From assembly GCF_025699125.1 (NCBI RefSeq), contig NZ_JAILWC010000001.1, positions 414,204 through 478,203 of the forward strand: a stretch of 64,000 bases of DNA, written 5' to 3'. This DNA is from Nitrosopumilus sp. (GTDB lineage Archaea; Thermoproteota; Nitrososphaeria; Nitrososphaerales; Nitrosopumilaceae). Both the position numbers and the translations under genes were made by a program. The notes under the pieces were generated by a model. That model was given only the letters and a program-made list of their open reading frames with translations. It was not told where the DNA came from and ran no database searches. Below are positions 12,366 to 19,847 of this stretch, one piece after another; the first letter of the stretch is position 1, and each line of letters begins with the position of its first letter.

Positions 12366-13157
12366 GTGGAGGAAAAATTTCTTCAAATTGATGAAAATAA
12401 GATTCGGTATCTAGAATCTGGAGATTCTCAAAAAATTCTTGTTCTTGTTCATGGTTTGGGAGCATCAGCTGAACGATGGAATAAAGTCATTCCAATTTTT
12501 GCAAAAAACTACCGTGTATTGGTTCCTGATTTAATTGGATTTGGTTATAGTGATAAGCCTTTGGTAGATTATACTCCTATTTTTTTTTCAGATTTTTTAA
12601 AAAAATTTTTTAATGCAACAAACATCGATCGCGCAAGTATAGTGGGTTCTTCATTAGGAGGACAAATATCTGCCGAATTTACAATATCTCATCCTCAGAA
12701 TGTTGAGAAACTGATTCTTACATCTCCATCAGGAGTCCTGGATCATTCTACTCCCGCGCTTGATGCATACATAATGGCTGCATTATATCCAAATGAAATA
12801 AATGCAAAAAAAGCATTTGAACTAATGGAGGGCTCTGGTGAAGAAGTTCCTGAAGATGTTGTTAATGGCTTTATAGAGCGAATGAAATTACCTAATGCAA
12901 AACTAGCTTTCATGTCTACTATTTTGGGATTGAAAAATTCCAAACTGGCTACTTCGAAACTCGAATCTATAACTAACCCTACTCTAGTTATTTGGGGGGT
13001 CGATGATCCAGTTATTCCGATAGAAAATTCTGATGTTTTTGTTTCTAAAATTCAAGGATGCCGCCTTTTTAAAATAGATAAATGTGGTCACACTCCATAC
13101 GTGCAAAAACCCGATATTTTTTCTAACAAAGTTTTAGAGTTTTTAGCCGATCCTTAG
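12366..13157 (+). CDS. alpha/beta hydrolase
   Basis: 263-aa alpha/beta-hydrolase. Oxyanion motif LVHGLGAS near residue 27; nucleophile elbow GSSLGG with S96; acid in WGVDDPVIP near 215; catalytic His in KCGHTPYVQKP near 243. No signal peptide. A GTG start is chosen because a TTAAATTTAT element lies about 30 bp upstream and the first strand begins immediately after. It leads into the PHA gene cluster on the same strand (35 bp before the phasin-like gene), which makes an intracellular PHA depolymerase or hydroxyacyl-ester hydrolase plausible. That role is inferred from context only. Confidence 0.8.
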   Translation: MEEKFLQIDENKIRYLESGDSQKILVLVHGLGASAERWNKVIPIFAKNYRVLVPDLIGFGYSDKPLVDYTPIFFSDFLKKFFNATNIDRASIVGSSLGGQISAEFTISHPQNVEKLILTSPSGVLDHSTPALDAYIMAALYPNEINAKKAFELMEGSGEEVPEDVVNGFIERMKLPNAKLAFMSTILGLKNSKLATSKLESITNPTLVIWGVDDPVIPIENSDVFVSKIQGCRLFKIDKCGHTPYVQKPDIFSNKVLEFLADP

Positions 13158-13192
13158 ATCATTTAAATATGAGTTATTTCCAATGATTACCT

Positions 13193-13618
13193 ATGACTGG
13201 TAATCAAAACCTATACGATCCTAGTGAGATGTTCAAATCTTGGATCCAAAAAAGTGGACGTGCTCAAGCAGAATTTATAAAAAATTTTGGCGCATTGATG
13301 ACAAATCAGCCTGGTCAAACATTCAATCCATTAGAAACTCTAAAGGGTGTTTCTGAAAGTACTAGAAAAGCTCAATCTAACATTATGGAAAATGTGACAT
13401 CGATGCAAAACAAAAGCATGGATACCATGTTTAACATTGGACAAATGCTTCCATCCTTTATGAATTGGGGTGCATACAAAACTACCATTAGTAGTAATGG
13501 ACGAATTTCAATTCCTGAAGCTGAACGTAATGCACTTGGATTGAGTGACGGTGACTTGGTTCAAGTTATCATCTTGCCAATTGCAAAAAAATCAAAAAAT
13601 AAGGAGGTGAAACAATGA
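13193..13618 (+). CDS. phasin-like protein with AbrB domain
   Basis: 141 aa in two parts. Residues 1-90 are amphipathic and helical, rich in Gln/Asn/Met, like granule-associated phasins. Residues 95-130 form a SpoVT/AbrB swapped-hairpin motif (YKTTISSNGRISIPEAER, then LGLSDGDLVQVIIL). In haloarchaea PHA regulators carry an AbrB-like domain, so this protein may both bind granules and DNA and regulate the cluster; that is inference. A TATA-like TTTAAATA is centred about 27 bp upstream. Its stop overlaps the next start by 4 bp. Confidence 0.75.
   Translation: MTGNQNLYDPSEMFKSWIQKSGRAQAEFIKNFGALMTNQPGQTFNPLETLKGVSESTRKAQSNIMENVTSMQNKSMDTMFNIGQMLPSFMNWGAYKTTISSNGRISIPEAERNALGLSDGDLVQVIILPIAKKSKNKEVKQ
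13603..13609 (+). promoter_or_regulatory. strong Shine-Dalgarno sequence
   Basis: GGAGGTG, fully complementary to the 16S tail, lies five bases before the ATG at 13615. It is unusual here because most starts appear leaderless, and it fits an internal gene of an operon. Confidence 0.85.
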
Positions 13619-14040
13619 GTAAAAACGAAACAACCGGAAATTCAAAAGATCTATTTTCTACATATCAAGAAAATATAGATAAAATCTTCAATGGTATCAA
13701 ACAATCCGTACCACAGTATCATCAATCAATTACTAACGTACAACAGGAATACCTACAAGCATATGAAAACATAGTAGATTCAACCATCACACTACAAAAA
13801 GAATATGTAAAGAAAGCAGGTATTGCAGCAAATATTCCTGAAACAACACTAAAAGTAATTCATGATACAACTGAAGAATTTGTAAAGGCTACTTCTATAC
13901 AGAATCAAGTAGCACTTGCAACTATCGATGCAACACAACAAAACATCAAAACATTCAACGATAATGCAAAATCTTTTGCTGACCTAAACAGAAATATTCT
14001 ACAATCATGGATTTCTGTATTCACTACAAAGAATAACTAG
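13615..14040 (+). CDS. phasin-like PHA granule protein
   Basis: 141-aa, all-helical, Gln/Thr-rich protein without Cys or membrane segments. Long amphipathic helices with heptad-like spacing (about 20-125) match the general make-up of phasins, which coat polyhydroxyalkanoate granules. It overlaps the AbrB-phasin gene by 4 bp (ATGA) and has its own strong ribosome-binding site, so the two are co-translated. It faces phaC convergently across a T-rich gap. Assignment rests on composition and context, not on a diagnostic motif. Confidence 0.7.
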   Translation: MSKNETTGNSKDLFSTYQENIDKIFNGIKQSVPQYHQSITNVQQEYLQAYENIVDSTITLQKEYVKKAGIAANIPETTLKVIHDTTEEFVKATSIQNQVALATIDATQQNIKTFNDNAKSFADLNRNILQSWISVFTTKNN

Positions 14041-14065
14041 AAAGAATTTTTTTCTTTTTCCTTTT
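14041..14065. terminator. T-rich convergent terminator region
   Basis: Twenty-five bases between the convergent phasin-like gene and phaC consist largely of T runs on the plus strand, suiting archaeal intrinsic termination of the plus-strand operon. Confidence 0.45.
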
Positions 14066-15130
14066 TTATGATCTTTCAGCTAGCCATTGTCCAAGCTCTG
14101 GTAATACCTTCTTTTGTGACAATGAACTTGCAATCATTCCCACATGGCCTGTTGGATACATTCTCAATGTTTTATCTTCACTCCCAATAGCATAATGCAA
14201 AGGCATACTGCATTCCGGTGATACTAGATGATCTCCTACTGCAACTTGTGTAAATACTGGCATGTCAATTTTTTTTAAATCAATTCTTTGCCCCTGTATG
14301 TACATCTTGTTTTGAATCAATAGGTTGTCTTGATAGATGTCTTTAATCCACTGTTTGAATAATTCGCCTGGAATTGGTGGTGTATCTCCTAACCATTTTT
14401 CGACTCTTAGAAAATTATCTACAAATTGCTTGTTGTCTATATTTTTAAAAAATTTGACGTATTTTTCTATTCCCTGTTCAAATGGTTTGAGAACTGAAAA
14501 ACAATAATACATGAACTCTGGAGGCATGTTTCCAATAATTTCTACCATTTTATCTACATCCATATGCTTTGCTAGATTACTAATTACAGTGGTATCTCGC
14601 CATCCGTCAATTACCGGTGCAGTAGCAATGTAGTTTTTTACACTTTCTGGATGCAATGATGTGTATGCCGTAGCAATTGTTGCTCCAGTACAATATCCTT
14701 GTAATGAAATTTTTTCATTTGATGATTCATTTTTGATATATTCTACATAGGAATCCAAGTATCCGTTTACATAATCATCAAAATCAAGATATTTGTCCAT
14801 ACTAGTTGGTGTTCCCCAATCTAACATGTATACATCGAATCCTTGTTGAAGTAAATTCCTCACCCAACTTTTTTCTGGTTGAATATCTAGTATGTGATAT
14901 CTGTTAATCAGTGCATATGAAATCAATAATGGTGTTTTATGTTGTTTATCAGTGATTGATCTATAGTGAATTAACCTTGTTTTGTCCATCTCTTGTACTA
15001 TATCGTGGGGAGTAACTTCTAAAACAATCTCGTCTGGGGCAGATACTAATTTTGGAGCATTTATCACATTCTTACTGAATTTTAAAATCTCTTCAATAAT
15101 TTTTGGATCAATCTTTGACTCACTTTGCAT
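14066..15130 (-). CDS. phaC: class III poly(3-hydroxyalkanoate) synthase subunit PhaC
   Basis: Polymerises hydroxyacyl-CoA into PHA. 354 aa, the size of class III PhaC, which needs PhaE. Lipase-like box GYCTG with nucleophile C147; D300 in VAVGDHLVSPE; H329 in YPTGHVGM. The 153- and 29-residue spacing of the triad equals that of Allochromatium PhaC (C149/D302/H331). The W-x-x-D segment (WGTPTSMDKYLDFDDY) is also typical. It is the second gene of a phaE-phaC operon, with 11 bp overlap, and lies convergent to the phasin-like genes. Confidence 0.95.
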   Translation of the reverse strand: MQSESKIDPKIIEEILKFSKNVINAPKLVSAPDEIVLEVTPHDIVQEMDKTRLIHYRSITDKQHKTPLLISYALINRYHILDIQPEKSWVRNLLQQGFDVYMLDWGTPTSMDKYLDFDDYVNGYLDSYVEYIKNESSNEKISLQGYCTGATIATAYTSLHPESVKNYIATAPVIDGWRDTTVISNLAKHMDVDKMVEIIGNMPPEFMYYCFSVLKPFEQGIEKYVKFFKNIDNKQFVDNFLRVEKWLGDTPPIPGELFKQWIKDIYQDNLLIQNKMYIQGQRIDLKKIDMPVFTQVAVGDHLVSPECSMPLHYAIGSEDKTLRMYPTGHVGMIASSLSQKKVLPELGQWLAERS

Positions 15131-15719
15131 TTTTCTTCATCTCCCTTTTCTTTAATTCTAATTCTAATTTTGCAACTCTTTTTTTTAATGAATGAATTTC
15201 TTTGTATACCTCGTCTATTTCTTCCTTACTTGGTAGATTAACTGATTGCAAAATCACATTTGATATGTTATTCCAATGCTTGGTTAATTCAAGTTCTTTT
15301 GATACGAGTTTACCGTAATTCTCTCCAAACTTTGTAGAATCAAACAATTCTGTAAAGTCATTATCAAATATGTCAATCCATATTCTTTTGAATGCTTCTA
15401 TTTGTTCAACATCTTGAGGAACTTCTGGGGCTTTTAGGTTTACTTTTTTTTGAGCAACTCCCCAAGCTTCTGATAATTGTTTATAGTATTCTGTAAGATA
15501 TTTGTTAAATTCCATTAAATCTTCATTAATTTCGATTAATTCTGTTGAAATTTTCTTAGAGTTTGAAGCGAATGCTCGCATTGGCCCAATTGATGTTAGA
15601 GCTTGAGGTTTACTTGCCATTAAGTGCATTATGTCTGTCCAAAATAATGACAGATGCTTGAATTGATCTGACATTTCTTTACTTATTTCCACTTTGTCCT
15701 TAGTTTGCTCTGGCTGCAT
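15120..15719 (-). CDS. phaE: class III PHA synthase subunit PhaE
   Basis: 199-aa partner subunit of class III PHA synthase. Mostly helical, with a conserved-looking central part (about 90-150, WIDIFDNDFTELFDSTKFGE) and a C-terminal coiled coil (about 160-197) rich in Lys/Glu/Leu heptads ending in basic residues. PhaE sequences are poorly conserved; the call rests on size, this C-terminal architecture and its position directly before and overlapping phaC. Transcribed divergently from the roadblock-like gene at 15773. Confidence 0.88.
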   Translation of the reverse strand: MQPEQTKDKVEISKEMSDQFKHLSLFWTDIMHLMASKPQALTSIGPMRAFASNSKKISTELIEINEDLMEFNKYLTEYYKQLSEAWGVAQKKVNLKAPEVPQDVEQIEAFKRIWIDIFDNDFTELFDSTKFGENYGKLVSKELELTKHWNNISNVILQSVNLPSKEEIDEVYKEIHSLKKRVAKLELELKKREMKKNAK

Positions 15720-15772
15720 AGATATACATAATTACAGATCGCAATAAATAGATCGATTATAAATTTAGACTA

Positions 15773-16165
15773 ATGGATAATGCAGAAGAACTTGAAAAAA
15801 TCTGCCAAAAAATCCTGAAATTAGATCCTATGATGCGTTCAGCCAGAATAATTAACAGCAGGGGTCATCTTGTGGCTGGTGGGATGAAAAAAGGCATCTT
15901 TTCACTTGAGGCTCAAAAACAAGATGAAATGATGTTTATGGAACTTGCACTCCGTGTTAGAATGAGACGAGAATTTGATCACGAATTTGGTGAAGTTCAT
16001 TTCTCAATGTCTTACAGAGAAAAAGTAATTGTAATGAGTTTTCCTCTAAACAATGATGATGTGTTACTCCTATCGTGTGAAAAAAATACTGATTTTGGAA
16101 AACTTCCATTTAAAGTTCTTAAAATAATTGACGCACTAAAGAAATCTCCGACAAAAACCTTCTAA
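15773..16165 (+). CDS. roadblock-like (DUF6659-type) protein
   Basis: 130-aa paralogue of the protein at 9849. Helix at 3-17, then RSARIINSRGHLVAGGMKKG hairpin, an acidic and Met-rich central helix, and paired strands VIVMSFPL and VLLLSCE. The ATG is preceded at about -26 by CAATAAATA. It is divergent from phaE. Function unknown; two such genes in one window fit the expanded family in this group. Confidence 0.65.
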   Translation: MDNAEELEKICQKILKLDPMMRSARIINSRGHLVAGGMKKGIFSLEAQKQDEMMFMELALRVRMRREFDHEFGEVHFSMSYREKVIVMSFPLNNDDVLLLSCEKNTDFGKLPFKVLKIIDALKKSPTKTF

Positions 16166-16202
16166 GCATAAGTTCTTAATTTGTTATTTTCTAATTATCA
16201 TC

Positions 16203-16613
16203 ATGACTTTAAAACAAAATGTAGATTGGAATGAAATAGAATCATTGGTGAATATACTTTCAAAAAAAATCGCAAAACTACCTCGTACTTTTTCTACAAT
16301 CACTACTATTAGTAGAGGTGGATTAATCCCTTCCAGATTATTGGCAGATCAACTTGGGATTGAAAAGATTCTAGTTGATAAAAACAAAATTTCGTCTGAT
16401 TCCCTATTTGTTGACGATATTTTCGATACTGGTGATACATTTAACAATATTATTCCAAAGGTGGATAATACATCAAAACTTGTTTTTGCAACATTATTTG
16501 CAAGACGTGGAAAAAAATATCCGCCACAGTTAATCTATGCTAAAAAGACAAATAATTCTGCATATGTTGTTTTTCCTTGGGATAGATTTGAGTTTAAACG
16601 ATCACAGAATTAA
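16203..16613 (+). CDS. phosphoribosyltransferase-like protein
   Basis: 136-aa type I PRTase fold. The PRPP-binding loop is SLFVDDIFDTGDTF (about residues 66-80, classic DDxxDTG). An upstream TISRGGLIPSRLLAD segment is the pyrophosphate loop, as in Gpt/xanthine-type enzymes. It is shorter than most purine PRTases and ends in VVFPWDRFEF, a motif of xanthine-guanine enzymes and related archaeal proteins. Purine salvage is the likely role. Convergent and overlapping by 4 bp with the GIY-YIG-like gene. Confidence 0.8.
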   Translation: MTLKQNVDWNEIESLVNILSKKIAKLPRTFSTITTISRGGLIPSRLLADQLGIEKILVDKNKISSDSLFVDDIFDTGDTFNNIIPKVDNTSKLVFATLFARRGKKYPPQLIYAKKTNNSAYVVFPWDRFEFKRSQN

Positions 16614-16906
16614 TTCATACACTGAGGGATATTTCCCTCATGTCTTTTTTTGTAATCTGTGATCATTTCTTTTCTTATTTCTTCAAAATTCTCTTCTTCT
16701 CTAAATCTAATTCTGGTTGCTTTTGAAACACATTTTTGTTCTAATGCTTCTGATATTGATTTTTTCATGTTATGTGAACCTCCAATTAATAATATTTTCA
16801 TGGCGGCATGCATCATATAGACTCCTGGTTTTTCCGGAATTTCTAAAAGAACTTGTTGATTGCAATCTAGCCAATCAGACCATTTATTCTCTAGCATTTC
16901 AATCAT
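16610..16906 (-). CDS. GIY-YIG-like small protein
   Basis: 98 aa. EKPGVYMMH, followed 9 residues later by KILLIGGS and a KKSISEAL helix, follows the order of the GIY...YIG nuclease core, and the RIRFREEE segment could carry the Glu. The canonical Arg and Tyr are not all evident, so it may be a diverged or inactive member. Its ATG lies inside the 3' end of the upstream TFB gene (8-bp overlap), so the two are translationally coupled. Identification is moderate. Confidence 0.5.
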   Translation of the reverse strand: MIEMLENKWSDWLDCNQQVLLEIPEKPGVYMMHAAMKILLIGGSHNMKKSISEALEQKCVSKATRIRFREEENFEEIRKEMITDYKKRHEGNIPQCMN

Positions 16907-17810
16907 TGAGCATTTTTCTTAATCCTGCACATCTGTTTCTTATGGTAACTTCTGTTACTCCTGATGCTACAGAGATATCTTTCTGGGATTTTACTTCCCC
17001 TGTACTGATACAAGCTAGATAAAGCGCTGCTGCTGCAATTCCCATTGGATCTTTTCCTGCAACCATGCCTATTTTTTTTGCTTGATTTAAAATTTCAATT
17101 GCCTTTCGTTTGCTTTTCTCACTTAATTCTGCAATGCTTGCAATTCTAGATACTCCTTTAACAGGATCCACTACCGGCATTTTCAATTCCAATTCTCTGA
17201 AAATTAATCTATAGCACCTGGCAACATCTTTTCTTCTTATGTTGATTCCTTTTGCGATATCATCTAATGTTCTAGGCGTTTCCGTGTTTCTACATGATGC
17301 ATAAAGACATGCTGCAACTAATCCTTGAATTGAACGGCCTCGAACTAGTTTTCTCTCCATTGCTTTTCTGTAAATATAAGCTGCCTTTTCAACTACTGCG
17401 TCAGTTAATGCAAGTTTATCTTTTAATTTATCCATTTCATTGAGGGCTTGTCTAAGATTTCTGTCTGCAGATGAATGTGCTTGTGTTCTACTATCCCAAG
17501 TTCTGAGTCTTTCAATTGAACTCTTTACGCTGGCAGATAATGGCTTTCCTGTAGAATCTTTGTTAGCCGCACCAATTACTGTAGATAATCCCATATCATG
17601 CATTGTTAATGATGTTCCTGCTCCTACTCTGGTTCTATTTGTCTCATCATTTGAAAATGAACGCCATTCTGCACCTGTATCTGCAATTTTGTCAGTAACT
17701 ACAATTCCACATTTGCTACAAAATAATTCGCCTGTATCTTGATCAGTGACCATTTTTTTATTTCCGCAAGATGGGCATTTTGGTCCTGAGATCATTGTAT
17801 TTTTAAGCAT
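16899..17810 (-). CDS. tfb: transcription initiation factor TFB
   Basis: Archaeal TFIIB homologue; bridges TBP-DNA and RNA polymerase. 303 aa, complete. N-terminal zinc ribbon CPSCGNK...CSKCG (residues 14-34), B-reader/linker EWRSFSNDE, and two cyclin repeats (about 110-200 and 210-300). The start of the second repeat, KRKAIEILNQAKK, follows the usual KMPVVDPVKG junction. It is clearly different from the other two TFBs in the window: it lacks their GERFCGKCGF ribbon. Followed by an overlapping GIY-YIG-like gene; an inverted repeat lies about 85 bp upstream. Confidence 0.97.
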   Translation of the reverse strand: MLKNTMISGPKCPSCGNKKMVTDQDTGELFCSKCGIVVTDKIADTGAEWRSFSNDETNRTRVGAGTSLTMHDMGLSTVIGAANKDSTGKPLSASVKSSIERLRTWDSRTQAHSSADRNLRQALNEMDKLKDKLALTDAVVEKAAYIYRKAMERKLVRGRSIQGLVAACLYASCRNTETPRTLDDIAKGINIRRKDVARCYRLIFRELELKMPVVDPVKGVSRIASIAELSEKSKRKAIEILNQAKKIGMVAGKDPMGIAAAALYLACISTGEVKSQKDISVASGVTEVTIRNRCAGLRKMLND

Positions 17811-17893
17811 AATAGATTGGTTTGAACAATTACCTTATTATTCATTTTACCTAATTTCTACGGGTTAATTGTGTGTAGGTTAAGCTAATACTT

Positions 17894-17911
17894 GTTCTAA
17901 TATTTTAGAAC
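17894..17911. repeat. perfect inverted repeat upstream of tfb
   Basis: GTTCTAA and TTAGAAC flank a 4-base loop TATT. It is 21 bp past the stop of the metalloprotease gene and about 85 bp before the TFB start, both on the minus strand. It could be a terminator hairpin for the former or an operator for the latter. Confidence 0.6.
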
Positions 17912-17931
17912 ATAATTGTATTTTTTCAAAA

Positions 17932-19368
17932 TTAACTCAACAGACAATATGCATATGATGGTGAATAAGATGGATACATTATGTTTCCTTGATCTACTGT
18001 GTGCTTCAAACCTATTGAATGTCCCAATTCATGTGTCATTATAGTTTCAACACTTTTCACATCATACAATTGAAAACTTCCATCACAATTGTAATCTCCC
18101 AATGTTACCTCTACAACGCCCTTTCCAAGATGTGCGTGTCCTAAAACCCCCTGTCCTATGTCTCTAACTACCCATGTTACCCATACATTTGCATCGTGTT
18201 TTTGGTTTGTTATTTCAAATTTTATTTTCGCTTTTTCATTGTTTGTATTTAATTCCTGTTTCTCCCAAAATGCTAAAGAATTTTGTAATGTGTTAACATG
18301 ATCTAATGGCAATCCTGTTGGCTGTTCATTGATGAATACCTTGTACAAAATTATGTATGTATCATCAACTATCTCATATGTGGGATCTGGGAAGTTACTT
18401 GAGGCCTTTTTAACTTCTGCCTCAAAATTCCATTTGATGTAGTCTCTTAGAAATTTCTTAATTACATCTTTACTTGGATTTGGAAATTCTATGTATCTTT
18501 TTTCTTTGGAAATATTATTTGATATGTCTCTTAGATATTTTTCGAACAAATAATATTCATGCTCTATTTGTTCCTGTGACTTTTTATTTTCATCTTGAAT
18601 GTTTACTATAACTATTCCTTGCTTAATCATATATTGAATTCCTAAAACAAATGCCTCATCATCTATTTCTCCGTCTGCCCACCATCCTGCGTTATTTTTT
18701 ACCCATTCTGGAATTTCATCTGATACATTTTGTGTTTCTACTGGAGGAATTTGTATTATTTTATTGTCTATGAGATATAGTAATGCCGAAACAAACTCTG
18801 CATCATCAATATTTCCTTCAGACCACCATTTTGCTATTGGCTTTACCCATTCTGGAATTGATGCTACGTATTCTTTTTCTAAACCTTTTGGCTTTTCTGT
18901 CGGCGTGTACGGATATTTTGAAATAACTTTATCAATGAATTCTTTATAATTTTTAATCACAACACTATTTGGTTTTTCATTATGTGCTCTATTGATATAT
19001 GAAATAGATTCTTGATATTCTCCTAGATTGCCAAATCCAACACCCATGCCTGTTAATGCAAGGGCATCATTTGGAGAATGTTGCAAAACTCTGAAAAATT
19101 GTTTTAATGAATTCATGTGATCCTCAAGATTGCTTTGTGCTATTCCTTTCATCTTCAAGGTGGAAATATTGTTGGGGGCAATCTCTAAAATCTCATCATA
19201 GATTGTTATGGCTTGTTTATAATTTCCTTTAACAAAAAGATCTGTTGCCTGATTAAACATTACCTCTGCCTCTTTTCCTGTTTGAGCAAAAGCATCTTCT
19301 GTGAGAATTATTGAACTCAATAAAATTATGACTAGGAAATATCTTGTTACCATTGTATTGCTTTTCAT
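17932..19368 (-). CDS. exported TPR and IPxW-module metzincin protease
   Basis: 478-aa predicted secreted metalloprotease. Signal peptide 1-28, ending AFAQ. Three TPR-like helical pairs at about 30-140. Two IPxW modules at about 173-211 (IPEWVKPIAKWWSEG) and 219-257 (IPEWVKNNAGWWADG). A matrixin-like catalytic domain occupies the C-terminal 160 residues, with HELGHSIGLKH (H446, E447, H450, H456) and Met-turn M464 (NIMYPSYS). All zinc ligands are present. The protein ends 14 residues after the Met-turn. Substrate unknown; likely cell-envelope or extracellular protein turnover. Confidence 0.8.
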   Translation of the reverse strand: MKSNTMVTRYFLVIILLSSIILTEDAFAQTGKEAEVMFNQATDLFVKGNYKQAITIYDEILEIAPNNISTLKMKGIAQSNLEDHMNSLKQFFRVLQHSPNDALALTGMGVGFGNLGEYQESISYINRAHNEKPNSVVIKNYKEFIDKVISKYPYTPTEKPKGLEKEYVASIPEWVKPIAKWWSEGNIDDAEFVSALLYLIDNKIIQIPPVETQNVSDEIPEWVKNNAGWWADGEIDDEAFVLGIQYMIKQGIVIVNIQDENKKSQEQIEHEYYLFEKYLRDISNNISKEKRYIEFPNPSKDVIKKFLRDYIKWNFEAEVKKASSNFPDPTYEIVDDTYIILYKVFINEQPTGLPLDHVNTLQNSLAFWEKQELNTNNEKAKIKFEITNQKHDANVWVTWVVRDIGQGVLGHAHLGKGVVEVTLGDYNCDGSFQLYDVKSVETIMTHELGHSIGLKHTVDQGNIMYPSYSPSYAYCLLS

Positions 19369-19473
19369 GTGTGTCGTTTTAGATATAATCTATTTCTATC
19401 TTATACTCTGCATTGCTATTTTAATAGTTAATTTAAGAAAATCTTTAATTTATTCACCGTACCGAATTTTGTA

Positions 19474-19845
19474 TTGGCAAAAGTTGGTGCTGGCGAAATA
19501 ATCTATGATTTACGAAAAAAAATACAGGACATCAGATCTGATTTGAATCAATTAGGCGTATCTCCCTCTGAAATTCCTGAACTGATTATATCTGCAAACT
19601 TGTTACGCTCAAATGAATTTTTATCTAAAACAAATGAAAAGCAATCTGAATTAATCTCTGCTTATGAACAATATTCTGAATCTTTAGAAGAAATGCTTTC
19701 ATCTGTTTTTGAGATACAAAAAGATCTCAAAGATATACTCAAAGAACAGTCTTCGATGATTTCTCAAAAAAAGACTCAATCAAAAAAGACTCAATCAAAA
19801 AAGACTCAATCAAAAAAGACTCAATCAAAAAAGACTAAAAAATAA
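19474..19845 (+). CDS. coiled-coil protein with KKTQS repeat tail
   Basis: 123 aa. Charged helical protein: a coiled coil runs through residues 5-95 and then a basic tail of KKTQS repeats (about 99-123). A TTG start is chosen because TTAATTTA lies about 25 bp upstream and no ATG precedes the conserved helix. The tail could bind nucleic acid or polyphosphate, or be disordered. Divergent from the protease gene and convergent with birA. No family recognised. Confidence 0.55.
   Translation: MAKVGAGEIIYDLRKKIQDIRSDLNQLGVSPSEIPELIISANLLRSNEFLSKTNEKQSELISAYEQYSESLEEMLSSVFEIQKDLKDILKEQSSMISQKKTQSKKTQSKKTQSKKTQSKKTKK
19771..19830 (+). repeat. 15-bp tandem repeat (four perfect units)
   Basis: AAGACTCAATCAAAA is repeated four times without a mismatch, coding the KKTQS units. 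A fifth unit breaks down just before the stop. Copy number may vary between strains. Confidence 0.95.
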
Positions 19846-19847
19846 TC

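Noticed and set aside
19301..19501. Hydrophobic plus-strand frame over the protease gene start
   Set aside because: It runs antisense to the protease signal-peptide codons and into the next gene in another frame; the hydrophobic look is a mirror of the signal-peptide coding.
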